Both the position numbers and the translations under genes were made by a program. From Terriglobales bacterium (GTDB lineage Bacteria > Acidobacteriota > Terriglobia > Terriglobales > Acidobacteriaceae), in contig DATMPC010000001.1 of assembly GCA_035567895.1 (NCBI GenBank), forward strand, positions 151,591 to 215,590: a DNA stretch of 64,000 bases, written 5' to 3'. The notes beneath the pieces were generated by a model. It was not told the DNA's origin and searched no databases. It worked only from the letters and a program-made list of their open reading frames with translations. This document shows, piece by piece, positions 48,236 to 57,045 of this stretch (positions within the stretch are counted from its first letter, which is position 1; the number at the start of each line of letters is the position of its first letter).

Positions 48236-49072
48236 TTACCGGATCTCAATCACGCTCTCAGTCTTGTGCTCGGCAGCGCTCTGCGCGATCTGGCGCGCGA
48301 ACGCGAAGAATGACTTGGCGTGCGGAGAATCCTCGCCTCCGAGAACTGCTGGTAAACCCGAATCGCCACCTTTGCGGACGTCCGGATCGAGTTCCACCGA
48401 TCCCAGGTAAGGCACTCCGAATTGTTTCGCCGTGCGCTCTACTCCGCCCTTGGAGAAGATGTCGATCTCGTGGTGGCAGTGCGGACAGAGGAAGGTGCTC
48501 ATGTTCTCGACCACGCCAAAGACGTCCACCTTCACGCCGCGAAACATTTCGATAGCTTTGCGCGCATCCTGAAGCGAAACATCTGAAGGCGTTGAGACAA
48601 CAATTGCGCCAGTGAGCGGTACGGTTTGGAACAACGAGATCACCACGTCACCGGTTCCGGGCGGAAGATCGACGATCAGGAAATCCAGTTCCCCCCACTC
48701 CACCTGCTGCAGAAACTGTTTGATGATCGAGTGCAGCATCGGTCCGCGCCACACCAGAGGACGATCACCCGGGCTGATGAACCCAACCGAGATCACCTTC
48801 ACGCCGTGATTGGTGAGAGGCGCAATGCGGTTTTCGCCGAGCACGTCAGGCTGGCGATTCACACCCATCATCAGAGGCACATTCGGTCCGTAGATATCGG
48901 CGTCGAGCAGGCCAACCTTGTAGCCCAGCTTGCCTAACGCCACGGCCAGATTCACCGCCACAGTGGTCTTTCCCACCCCGCCCTTACCCGAGCCGACCGC
49001 AATTACGTTCTGTACTCCCGGAAGAGGCATTGGCCCTTGCTGCGGCGGGCCGCCACCATGCATGTGTCCCAC
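48236..49072 (-). CDS. mrp: Mrp/NBP35-type iron-sulfur carrier ATPase
   Basis: A 278-residue P-loop ATPase. GKGGVGKTT is at residues 29-37, followed by LLDADIYGPNVPLMMG, DFLIVDLPPGTGDV and a CPHC pair (FLCPHCHHEIDIF) that bridges a 4Fe-4S cluster in the dimer. The N-terminal MIP18/DUF59 domain found in many Mrp proteins is absent; instead there is a short Met/His/Gly-rich leader. GTG 49072 is chosen because AAGGAG lies six bases upstream; the ATG three codons on is the alternative. Confidence 0.92.
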   Translation of the reverse strand: MGHMHGGGPPQQGPMPLPGVQNVIAVGSGKGGVGKTTVAVNLAVALGKLGYKVGLLDADIYGPNVPLMMGVNRQPDVLGENRIAPLTNHGVKVISVGFISPGDRPLVWRGPMLHSIIKQFLQQVEWGELDFLIVDLPPGTGDVVISLFQTVPLTGAIVVSTPSDVSLQDARKAIEMFRGVKVDVFGVVENMSTFLCPHCHHEIDIFSKGGVERTAKQFGVPYLGSVELDPDVRKGGDSGLPAVLGGEDSPHAKSFFAFARQIAQSAAEHKTESVIEIR

Positions 49073-49471
49073 AGATGTCTCCTTGAAATCTTAATTATAC
49101 GTTTGTGTCAGTGAATGGACTTCCTTGGTTTGTTCTCCTAGATTGTTAAGGAAAATGGTCGAAGCCTCTACAGTCTTCCCTCGTAAGCCACGGCACAGTT
49201 TGCCAGGCTCATGTCCATGTCGTGCTCAGATTCGCACCCACGTAAAACACACAGAACAAACCTGAACTACCCCCAGCAATCCTTTTCTTGGTAACCTGCA
49301 TCTCACAACCTTAACTTAGCGTCCCAACTTCGCTCATCTGGCCCGTCTGTACTCGCTGACTGCCATTCAGAGATCAAACTGTCTCAGACGACAAAGGATT
49401 ACAGTCGGAACAGCGATGCGAAACTCCCCCAAACATCCAAACCTTCTCCACGTGAGCCGCAGTGAGTGCGC
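49073..49471. other. Divergent intergenic region, mrp/trehalose synthase
   Basis: About 400 bases between the divergent mrp and trehalose-6-phosphate synthase genes. It should hold both promoters, but no hexamer pair or operator stands out. I see no RNA gene, no repeat and no coding frame of note. Confidence 0.45.
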
Positions 49472-51760
49472 ATGCGCCTAAGTTTTCGGCTGATTTGTGC
49501 GCTTGTTGTCGTCCTGACGCTCGTGTCTCTTCTTTTCTCCTACGCCCAGTTCAAAGGAGAGAGACGTGGGCTGCAGCAGGACTTGCAAAGGCGCGCTCAG
49601 ATCCTCGCCGACAGCCTGCAGGAAAGCGTTGAACCCGCGCTGGAAAAACGTTCGCGACGGACTCTGCAGCAACTCGTGGAACGCTTCGGCAATCGAGAAC
49701 ACCTGGCTGGAATCGCGATTTACGATCAACAAGAAGTTCCCATCGCCATGACCTCCAGCCTGCGGAAGCGTTTTCCTGACGATGCCTTTGCGCCTTCCAA
49801 GATCAAGACATACAGTCGGAACGCAAGGGAATTTCTGTGGCTCAACTCTGTCTATCTGAACGTTCACGCTGTTCCTTTGGATACGGATCAAGGCCCTGCC
49901 GGCACGCTGGTCGTGGTCCACGATGCCGACTACATCAACGCGCAAAACTCGAAGTTCTGGAAGCGGGTTTCCCTGCGCATGATAGTAGAGATCTTCCTGA
50001 TCGGCATTACCGCGCTGCTGATTATTCGCTGGACGATTGAAGGGCCAGCCGCCAGGACACTCCAGTGGATCAGGGCCTCGCGCGCGGGCAAGGTTTCTTC
50101 TCAGCCCGATTTATCCGATCGTGATCTGTTCATGCCGTTAAGGAACGAAGTGACCACACTCGTGCAGAGCCTGGCAGCGGCACGCGAGTCAGCGGAAAAA
50201 GAGGCGCAGCTGCGGGAAGCCGGGGAATCCACCTGGACCGCTGAAAGGCTTGCAGTACACGTTCGCAGCAAGCTCAATAGCAGCCGGCTGTTTGTTGTTT
50301 CCAACCGTGAACCCTACATGCATTCCCGCGAGGGCAAGTCGCTCAAGGTTCTTATACCAGCCAGCGGGCTGGTCACCGCACTAGAGCCAATTCTGCAAGC
50401 CTGTGACGGGACCTGGATCGCTCATGGCAGCGGCGATGCCGACCGCGAGACCGTTGACCAGAATGATCGGCTGGCGGTCCCACCCGACGAACCAAAATAC
50501 ACGTTGCGGCGGGTATGGCTCAGCAAAGAGGAAGAAGAAGGCTACTACTACGGCTTTGCCAATGAGGGTCTATGGCCGCTTTGCCATATCGCGCATACCC
50601 GGCCGCTGTTTAGGTCGCTGGACTGGGAACGCTATGAGCAGGTGAACAAAAAGTTTGCCAAGGCGGTGCTCGAGGAGATGGCAGGCACGAAGCAGCCGGC
50701 GCTGCTCATCCAGGATTATCACTTCGCCCTGCTGCCAAAACTAATCAAGAAGGAGCGGCCCGATGCTCGCGTCGCAATCTTCTGGCACATTCCCTGGCCG
50801 AATCCGGAGGCATTCAGCATCTGTCCGTGGCAACGCGAGCTTCTCGATGGACTTCTTGGAGCAGATTTGGTCGGTTTTCATATTCAGTCTCATTGCGACA
50901 ATTTTCTGGAGACCGTGAATCGCGCCCTGGAATCGCGCGTGGAATGGGAGCATTTCTCGGTGAACCGTGAAGACCACGTAACCGCAGTCAAACCTTTTCC
51001 CATCAGTGTCGCGCCCAATATGGAACCGTCCAAACAACCTGTGGACTGGCGGGTAGCCAGCGCGGAGCGGGACGCCTTGCTCAAGGAATTGGGAGTCGAT
51101 GCTCTTTATCTCGGCGTCGGCGTTGACCGAGTGGATTATACGAAGGGCATCTTGGAACGGTTTCTAGCGGTGGAGAGATTCCTGGAACGCTATCCACACT
51201 ATGAGGGAAAATTCACATTCATCCAGATTGGAGCACCCAGCCGCACTCACATCCGACGTTACCACGAATTTCTCGCGGAGGTGGAAGCCGAGGCAGAGCG
51301 AATCAACTGGCGATTCCGCGCGGAGAGATGGAAGCCGATTGTGTTTCGCAAGCGCCACCACAGCCACGAGGAGATCTCCCGCTTCTACCGGGCAGCGGAC
51401 CTCTGCCTGGTCACCTCATTGCACGACGGCATGAACCTTGTGGCCAAGGAGTTTGTGTCGTCGCGCGACGATGAGGGTGGCGTGCTCATGCTGAGCCGTT
51501 TTACCGGCGCCAGCCGCGAACTGCGCGACGCGCTGATCGTGAACCCCTACGACACCGAGGAGATGTCGGAGGCAATCCATTTTGGGCTGGAAATGGACTC
51601 CAAAGAGCGGCGCGCACGAATGCAACGCATGCGGCAGACGGTGAAAGAGCAGAACATCTACCGCTGGGCGGGCACTCTGATTGCGGAACTTTGCCAGGTA
51701 CGGCTCGACACCGGAGGAGAGGGAAAAAAGGGAAAGGCCAACGCGAACAGCGCCGCATGA
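49472..51760 (+). CDS. otsA: Membrane-anchored trehalose-6-phosphate synthase with extracytoplasmic domain
   Basis: About 762 residues. The first 250 are laid out like a receptor: helix 1 (about 6-24), an extracytoplasmic stretch of about 140 residues (coiled [23 protein letters not shown], later a PAS/Cache-like segment), helix 2 ([15 protein letters not shown]) and a HAMP-like linker. From about 270 a GT20 domain follows: [42 protein letters not shown] and [17 protein letters not shown]. It should make trehalose-6-phosphate from UDP- or ADP-glucose and glucose-6-phosphate. ATG 49472 is preferred over GTG 49466. The next gene overlaps its stop. Confidence 0.85.
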   Translation: MRLSFRLICALVVVLTLVSLLFSYAQFKGERRGLQQDLQRRAQILADSLQESVEPALEKRSRRTLQQLVERFGNREHLAGIAIYDQQEVPIAMTSSLRKRFPDDAFAPSKIKTYSRNAREFLWLNSVYLNVHAVPLDTDQGPAGTLVVVHDADYINAQNSKFWKRVSLRMIVEIFLIGITALLIIRWTIEGPAARTLQWIRASRAGKVSSQPDLSDRDLFMPLRNEVTTLVQSLAAARESAEKEAQLREAGESTWTAERLAVHVRSKLNSSRLFVVSNREPYMHSREGKSLKVLIPASGLVTALEPILQACDGTWIAHGSGDADRETVDQNDRLAVPPDEPKYTLRRVWLSKEEEEGYYYGFANEGLWPLCHIAHTRPLFRSLDWERYEQVNKKFAKAVLEEMAGTKQPALLIQDYHFALLPKLIKKERPDARVAIFWHIPWPNPEAFSICPWQRELLDGLLGADLVGFHIQSHCDNFLETVNRALESRVEWEHFSVNREDHVTAVKPFPISVAPNMEPSKQPVDWRVASAERDALLKELGVDALYLGVGVDRVDYTKGILERFLAVERFLERYPHYEGKFTFIQIGAPSRTHIRRYHEFLAEVEAEAERINWRFRAERWKPIVFRKRHHSHEEISRFYRAADLCLVTSLHDGMNLVAKEFVSSRDDEGGVLMLSRFTGASRELRDALIVNPYDTEEMSEAIHFGLEMDSKERRARMQRMRQTVKEQNIYRWAGTLIAELCQVRLDTGGEGKKGKANANSAA

Positions 51761-52497
51761 ACCCAGTCCTTCCCATTCTGGCCCTGGCCTCCGACTATGA
51801 TGCAACTTTGGCCTTCGAGGGCAAGATTGCTCCGCACACGCGCGATGCGCTCGCGCGCCTGAAGGCCTCGACCCGCAAGCTGCTCCTGGTAACTGGGCGG
51901 GAACTCGAAGACTTGCTCGCGATTGCCCCGGAAATTGCGCTCTTCGATTGCACGGTGGCTGAAAACGGTGCGGTCCTATACTGGCCTTCGCGCCGCCACA
52001 TCGAATCGATTGCTCCTCCACCACCTAAGCAGTTTCTGGAAAAGCTGCGCCAACGAGGAGTACAACCCGTGTCCGTGGGCCGCTCCATTGTCTCCACAAA
52101 GCAGCCGAACGCCGGTACTGTGCAAGAGACGATTGCTGACATGGGACTGGCACTCGACATCATCTTTAACCGCGACTCGGTGATGGTGCTTCCTGCAGGC
52201 GTCAACAAAGCGACTGGTCTGACTCGCGCACTGAGGGAATTGGGAGTGCCGGCAGCGCAGGTGGTCGCCGTGGGCGATGCGGAAAACGATGAGGCTTTTC
52301 TCAGGTTATGCGGATTTTCTGTAGCCGTAGCCAATGCGATCCCGAGGATCAAGCAACTGGCGGATATGACCACAGAGCAGGAACACGGTCCCGGAGTGGT
52401 TGAGCTAGTGGAGAAAATCCTGGCTGGCGAACCACTCCGTCAGCCTTCCCCGCGCAATCCTCTTTGTGGCGTTTCGTCCACGCACTTGGAGAAGTGA
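51757..52497 (+). CDS. HAD-family phosphatase, probable trehalose-6-phosphate phosphatase
   Basis: A 246-residue HAD hydrolase from ATG 51757, which overlaps the synthase stop (ATGA). Motif I is DYDATLA (Asp13, Asp15), with Ala where DxDGT usually has Gly. Motif II lies in LLVTGRE, the lysine in GVNKATGL and motif IV in GDAENDEAF, the Cof/type IIB pattern shared by sugar-phosphate phosphatases. Coupling to a GT20 gene makes trehalose-6-phosphate the likely substrate. The fold does not show the usual OtsB start (LLLDFDGTL), so this is inference. The last 20 residues look non-conserved. Confidence 0.75.
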   Translation: MNPVLPILALASDYDATLAFEGKIAPHTRDALARLKASTRKLLLVTGRELEDLLAIAPEIALFDCTVAENGAVLYWPSRRHIESIAPPPPKQFLEKLRQRGVQPVSVGRSIVSTKQPNAGTVQETIADMGLALDIIFNRDSVMVLPAGVNKATGLTRALRELGVPAAQVVAVGDAENDEAFLRLCGFSVAVANAIPRIKQLADMTTEQEHGPGVVELVEKILAGEPLRQPSPRNPLCGVSSTHLEK

Positions 52498-52571
52498 ATG
52501 TACCGCCCCTCCCAGGGCTCAGGATCTTAAAGACGCATACCCGGCACCGTGTGCGGGGCTCATGTCACTTT

Positions 52572-52745
52572 GTGCCGCGAAACGCGGCACACAAGCAAAG
52601 GCGAACAACATCAGTCACACCAGTTGGAAAACCTCGTGCCGCATTCACATCGCAGCAAGCCTCGTGCAGCGTTTCGCAGGATTCGAAATGAGCCCGGCAT
52701 CCCATGCCGGGTAGGCGGCCCGCAGATCCCGAGCCCCGGAGGGGC
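52572..52745. repeat. Cluster of short perfect palindromes (REP-like)
   Basis: In the 309-base gap between convergent genes (52498-52806) three hairpins occur: GTGCCGCG-AAA-CGCGGCAC (52572-52590), CCCGGCAT-CCC-ATGCCGGG (52693-52711) and GCCCC-GGA-GGGGC (52733-52745). The first two have perfect eight-base stems and three-base loops. The stretch has no coding frame of note. They may act as bidirectional terminators or be REP-type elements. Confidence 0.6.
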
Positions 52746-52806
52746 AGCACCTATCTTCACGCGCGGGAATTCTTAATCCATGTTCGATCACACAGGGGCG
52801 GACCCA

Positions 52807-54096
52807 TCATTTCCCCATCAATTCCAATAACTCCGTGACCTCCGTCTGGATCGCGGTCCTTAACGTCGGCTGAAAATCAGGAGCAAACAGTGCCGAGTGC
52901 AAGGACGGCAATTGCGCACCCGATTGCTGCGCATCCGCGAACTTCTGAGGATTGACGGCGCCGACGTGGAACATCGCTTCGGGAATACCGTCCTGAGCGT
53001 AGTAACTGAAATCCTCGCTTACCATTTTGGGCGACACTTCAACCACGTTGCCATCGCCCATGGAACGACGTAACGATCCCACCAGCCGCTCTGTAAGCTT
53101 GGGATCGTTATAAACCGCGATCGTGCCCTCAGTGATTTTCACTTCAGGAGCGCGGGGAGCCCCGGCGAGCTCCGCCTCGGCTTTGGCCACGCGCTCGATG
53201 CCCTTTAGCACGCGCTCGCGAACTTCCTTCTTGTAAGTGCGCACAGAGAGGCCAAGCATTACCTGATCGGGAATAATGTTGTTCTTAGTTCCACCATGAA
53301 TCTGGCCCACGGTGACCACAACTGGATCAAGCGGATTGTTTTGCCGAGAGACCAGCGTTTGGAGTCCGCTAACGATGCGAGCAGCGATGACGATGGGATC
53401 GATTGTCATCTGTGGCTGCGCTCCATGTCCTCCTTTGCCAAAAACCGTGATGTCGATCGAATCGGAGTTGGCGAGCGCGTAGCCGGGGGTATAACCGACT
53501 TTCCCTGCCGGTAGATTATCGGCATCATGCACGGCCAGCGCGAAGTTCGGTTTTGGAAATCGCGTATATAAACCATCGGCTAGCATTGCGCGCGCGCCTT
53601 TGACTACCTCCTCGGCGGGCTGCGCGATCATGATGAGCGTCCCGCTCCATTGCTGCTTGTGCGAAGCCATCCACTTGGCGGTTCCGATCCATGCAGTCAT
53701 ATGCAGATCGTGGCCGCACGCATGCATCACCGGCGTCCCGTCCGTGCTATGCACCTTGCTGGCAAAGGGAAGCCCGGTCTTTTCTTCGACAGGAAGCGCG
53801 TCCGTGTCAGTTCGCAGCAAAACATTTGGCCCCGCGCCGTTTGGGAGCACTGCCACCACACCATATCCACCCACCCCCGGCGTAACGTCGTATCCAAGTG
53901 GCTTGAGCTCCGAGACCAGCTTTGCCGCAGTCCTTTCTTCGTGAAGCGATAATTCCGGAGCCTGATGAAGGTCAACGTAGAGCTTTTCTAGATTGGGATA
54001 GAGCTGATCGAAGTCGGTGGATGAGACTGGTGGATTGGCCGAAAACGCCGTTGGGTTACTTAGTGAAACGGCTAGCAGAAGAGCGCGCAAACGCAT
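52807..54096 (-). CDS. Secreted M20 family amidohydrolase/peptidase
   Basis: A 429-residue M20D-type enzyme with a signal peptide (residues 1-20, cut after TAFSA). Metal ligands appear in MHACGHDLHM and the PAEEVVKGARAM segment carries the catalytic Glu pair; GGHGAQPQMTIDPI marks the dimerisation domain and VSEDFSYYAQDGIP a further ligand region. The branch contains hippurate and indole-acetyl-amino-acid hydrolases and aminoacylases. Export to the periplasm suggests scavenging of N-acyl amino acids. No partner genes are adjacent. Confidence 0.88.
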   Translation of the reverse strand: MRLRALLLAVSLSNPTAFSANPPVSSTDFDQLYPNLEKLYVDLHQAPELSLHEERTAAKLVSELKPLGYDVTPGVGGYGVVAVLPNGAGPNVLLRTDTDALPVEEKTGLPFASKVHSTDGTPVMHACGHDLHMTAWIGTAKWMASHKQQWSGTLIMIAQPAEEVVKGARAMLADGLYTRFPKPNFALAVHDADNLPAGKVGYTPGYALANSDSIDITVFGKGGHGAQPQMTIDPIVIAARIVSGLQTLVSRQNNPLDPVVVTVGQIHGGTKNNIIPDQVMLGLSVRTYKKEVRERVLKGIERVAKAEAELAGAPRAPEVKITEGTIAVYNDPKLTERLVGSLRRSMGDGNVVEVSPKMVSEDFSYYAQDGIPEAMFHVGAVNPQKFADAQQSGAQLPSLHSALFAPDFQPTLRTAIQTEVTELLELMGK

Positions 54097-54141
54097 TAGT
54101 TGGAATCTCCCGGAGGGTGAGTATACGGGACGAAGAGGTGT

Positions 54142-54291
54142 GAGGCGGCGTTTAGCGTGAGTCAGTCAAATGTGGACAAGGTGAAGGAATATGTAAGTGA
54201 TCAGGAGAAGCACCACCAAAGGGTGTTGTTCGCAGAAGAATGGAATGCCCCGTTGAAGAAGCACGTGAGATCGTTAAGTCGCGCGGCGTAG
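54142..54291 (+). pseudogene. Remnant of REP-associated tyrosine (Y1/IS200-like) transposase
   Basis: One frame reads EAAFSVSQSNVDKVKEYVSDQEKHHQRVLFAEEWNAPLKKH and then RSLSRAA-stop. The portion from AFSVS to LKKH matches the C-terminal part of RAYT transposases (GAFSVS..N...VKxYIxNQxEHHRKxxFxEE...LLKKH). The catalytic HUH and Tyr regions are gone, so only about 40 codons survive. No complete start or terminal inverted structure is seen around it. Confidence 0.65.
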
Positions 54292-54350
54292 CATGTGCCG
54301 CACTACGAGGTTCCGGAAATGAGGATGTCATGCCTTTAACAGAAGTAACA

Positions 54351-54641
54351 CTAATTACCGAGGCCAGCCTTGCGATCAGATTGCCTTGGGTAAAGCTCAA
54401 TTACGTTGGTTCGAGGCTCCGACGGATCGGCAGCAACCTCAAATCGGTAATTTCCCAGCGTGATCAATTCAGGCCTTTGAGTAATAAGCGTTGCAGAGTC
54501 AGAACGGGAATTCGTCTCTTCATTATCGGTAGGAAAAACTTTCAATGCGAAATACGCCATGAGTAGGAAGCCGGAGAATATCCAAGCCAACTGCAACCAG
54601 AAGAGAGCGTCGACTACTCTTTCCCACAAGCTAGGATGCAA
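54351..54641 (-). CDS. Possible small single-helix membrane protein
   Basis: A 96-residue frame beginning with a plausible cytoplasmic helix and membrane segment (LFWLQLAWIFSGFLLMAYFAL), then a polar domain (DPSEPRTNVIELYP). It has no recognised family and lies in the otherwise gene-poor 54.1-54.9 kb stretch, facing away from the response regulator. It could equally be chance. The remainder of that stretch (54642-54936) holds the promoter region of the response regulator. Confidence 0.4.
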   Translation of the reverse strand: MHPSLWERVVDALFWLQLAWIFSGFLLMAYFALKVFPTDNEETNSRSDSATLITQRPELITLGNYRFEVAADPSEPRTNVIELYPRQSDRKAGLGN

Positions 54642-54860
54642 TCGCGCACCTCTCTAAAAACGAGCGGAGATGATCAGGCCATCATCTCCGCCCATGTCGC
54701 CGAGGGACGACCAGGAGAGACTTTACGGAAACTTGATATTTTCGCCCCTAGAGCGTTCTTGGTTTCACCGCAGCAACCTGCGCTATCGGCCCAACCAACA
54801 AAGTCACTTCTAATAGACCACTTCGGCGCAGGAATTGACCTTAAGACGTGCAGTTCCGGT

Positions 54861-54875
54861 GTAAAGAAAGGTAAA
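54861..54875 (+). promoter_or_regulatory. CpxR-like binding box upstream of response regulator
   Basis: GTAAA-GAAAG-GTAAA matches the CpxR consensus GTAAA-N5-GTAAA exactly. It lies 62 bases upstream of the response regulator ATG (54937), the position expected for autoactivation. The encoded regulator and kinase are of the OmpR/CpxR-CpxA type, which makes autoregulation plausible. Direct repeats of this size can arise by chance. Confidence 0.55.
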
Positions 54876-54936
54876 TCGGCAGGTTTTGGACGGCGGAAAC
54901 GTGACACAATTCTGCTATCGCTCGTATTAGATTGAG

Positions 54937-55665
54937 ATGTTGGAAAAGATCCTGATTATCGACGATGACGCCGAACTCTGCGAAATGCTGTCGGAGTATC
55001 TGCGAAAAGAAGGTTTTGAAGTCGAGACCGTTCAGCACGGCGGGAGAGGTCTGGAGCGGGCGCGCGAAGGCGGTCACCATATAATCGTCCTCGACGTGAT
55101 GCTTCCTGGGATGAACGGATTCGATCTGCTGCGCGAGTTACGCACCTCCTCTGATATTCCAGTATTGCTTCTGACTGCACGTGGCGATGAACTTGATCGT
55201 ATCGTCGGCCTCGAAATAGGAGCCGATGACTATCTTTCCAAGCCGTTCAATGCACGAGAGTTGCTCGCGCGTATCCGAGCGATTGGGCGGCGTAACGCGA
55301 GGGAGCAGCGTGCAAGCAGCATGCCCAAGCAGCCTGTGCAGGTAGGTGATGTGGACCTTGATCCGGGATCACGGACCATCACCCTCAATGGGAAGATTCT
55401 AGAAACGACAACGGTCGAGTTCAATTTGCTCGAAGTTCTGCTACGATCTGCCGGCAACGTCGTAAGCCGGGACGAGATTGCCTCTGTGGTACTCGGACGG
55501 GAACTTAGCCCGTTTGACCGGAGCATCGACGTACACATCAGCAAGCTTCGTAAGAAGCTGGGGAGTCTGCCGAGCGGGCGGGAACGCATTAAGACGATTC
55601 GCAATACCGGTTATATGTACGTTTCAACCGTGAACTCGCCAGTACGAGAGAAGCAGCTTAGGTAA
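54937..55665 (+). CDS. OmpR/CpxR-family response regulator
   Basis: A 242-residue two-domain regulator. The receiver has the acidic pair in IIDDDAE, phosphoacceptor Asp53 in VLDVMLPGMNG, Thr in LLTARGD and Lys in LSKPFNARELLARI. The C-terminal winged helix includes VEFNLLEVLLRSAGNVVSRDEI, RSIDVHISKLRKKLG and IKTIRNTGYMYV. Sequence feel is closest to CpxR. The kinase gene starts one base after its stop, so the pair is co-transcribed. A CpxR-type box lies upstream. Confidence 0.93.
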   Translation: MLEKILIIDDDAELCEMLSEYLRKEGFEVETVQHGGRGLERAREGGHHIIVLDVMLPGMNGFDLLRELRTSSDIPVLLLTARGDELDRIVGLEIGADDYLSKPFNARELLARIRAIGRRNAREQRASSMPKQPVQVGDVDLDPGSRTITLNGKILETTTVEFNLLEVLLRSAGNVVSRDEIASVVLGRELSPFDRSIDVHISKLRKKLGSLPSGRERIKTIRNTGYMYVSTVNSPVREKQLR

Positions 55666-55666
55666 C

Positions 55667-57016
55667 ATGCGCAGCCTTTTCTTCAAGATTTTTGCCTTCT
55701 TCTGGCTTTCCACGGCTCTCATTGTGGGTGTGTTCGTCGCCACGGCGAATCGCCCGACGGAGGACGAGATCCGAACTGCGGTTCACAGGGGACTCACTCC
55801 GGCCATCCTTACGAATGCCGAGATTCTGATCCACTCTTACGAGAGCGGTGGCTGCCAGGCAGTTCTGGAAAGCAAGAAGTCGGTTGAGCCGGGACGAATG
55901 CCACTCGATCTTTTGGATGGCAACGCAAATTTTCTTTGCGAGAACAAGCGCCGCAAGATGAATTTGGGAACTCTGCCCGTCCCAGGAGGTGTTGAGTTCC
56001 GCACCATCGACAACCAGCGCTTTGGGGTGACCGGCCTGCTACACGGCCAGTCTGCTAGTTATCTCGCGATTCTTGAATTGCGCCGCATCGAACTTCCTCT
56101 GGTTCGAGGAAATCTTTTCAAACGATTAAGTCTCTCGCTCATCATCTCCGGTTTGATTTGTGCTTTACTCGCGCGTTACCTAACACGGCCCATCACGCGC
56201 CTGCGAACTGCCGCCCAAAAGATTGCTGCGGGGGATCTCAAGGCTCGCGCGGGCACGAGCTCCATTCAGCTCGATGAAGTGGGACAGTTGGTCCAGGACT
56301 TTGACCTGATGGCTGAGCGACTTGAAGTTCTGATTGGCGCGCAGCAGCGCCTAATCAGTGACGTCTCTCACGAGCTGCGATCGCCTCTCACGCGGCTAAA
56401 GCTGGCTCTAGACCTTGCTCGCAGCGACTCCGGAATAGAGCACTCCCCCGCGCTCGATCGAATTGAACGCGAAGCAGAAAGACTCAGCGGTCTGGTGGGC
56501 ATGTTACTCACGCTCTCGCGACTGGAATCAGGCGACTCGGTGCCGACGAGCACCATGGTTCACATTCCCGATCTATTGGCAGAGATCGCCGCGGATGTTG
56601 AGATTGAGGCGCTGTCGCGAGGATGTTCAGTCACGCTGGACCGGATGCAGGAATGCTGGATCGAAGGAGATCAAGAATTACTGCGCAGTGCCTTTGAAAA
56701 CGTGGTCCGGAACGCGATCCGTTATACCGAGCCTGGTACGGCCGTTCAGATCAGTATCAAATGTGAAACTAGCGATGTGAGGATTCTTGTCCGTGACCAC
56801 GGACCTGGAGTGCCTGAATCCGAACTGGACAACGTATTCAAGCCCTTTTATCGAGTGGATACTTCGCGTGAGCGTCGAACCGGTGGCGCGGGACTTGGTC
56901 TCGCGATTGCAGAGCGGGCGATAAAACTTCACAACGGCAAAATTGGCGCCGGCAATCTCAAAGAGGGCGGATTCCAGATCGAAATCTCTCTCCCGATGGC
57001 CGTGGTAACCGTCTAA
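55667..57016 (+). CDS. Sensor histidine kinase (CpxA-like)
   Basis: A 449-residue membrane kinase. Helix 1 is at about 7-25, an extracytoplasmic domain of roughly 120 residues follows, helix 2 is at about 153-171, and a HAMP domain covers 172-222. The phosphoacceptor is His235 in SDVSHELRSPLTRLK. The ATPase domain has NVVRNAIRYTEPG, VRDHGPGVPE and TGGAGLGLAIAERAIKLHNG. It pairs with the preceding regulator and probably senses envelope conditions. Confidence 0.93.
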   Translation: MRSLFFKIFAFFWLSTALIVGVFVATANRPTEDEIRTAVHRGLTPAILTNAEILIHSYESGGCQAVLESKKSVEPGRMPLDLLDGNANFLCENKRRKMNLGTLPVPGGVEFRTIDNQRFGVTGLLHGQSASYLAILELRRIELPLVRGNLFKRLSLSLIISGLICALLARYLTRPITRLRTAAQKIAAGDLKARAGTSSIQLDEVGQLVQDFDLMAERLEVLIGAQQRLISDVSHELRSPLTRLKLALDLARSDSGIEHSPALDRIEREAERLSGLVGMLLTLSRLESGDSVPTSTMVHIPDLLAEIAADVEIEALSRGCSVTLDRMQECWIEGDQELLRSAFENVVRNAIRYTEPGTAVQISIKCETSDVRILVRDHGPGVPESELDNVFKPFYRVDTSRERRTGGAGLGLAIAERAIKLHNGKIGAGNLKEGGFQIEISLPMAVVTV

Positions 57017-57045
57017 TCTGGGCTCGTGATTTATCATGCGAGCCC

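Noticed and set aside
52596..52620. AGGCGAACAACATCAGTCAC as a third copy of the long hairpin arm
   Set aside because: Only the first nine bases match the arm; no opposite arm is present.
54636..54935. A 99-codon plus-strand frame ending at the response regulator
   Set aside because: It spans the CpxR-like box and promoter region, lacks domains and has shadow-like composition.
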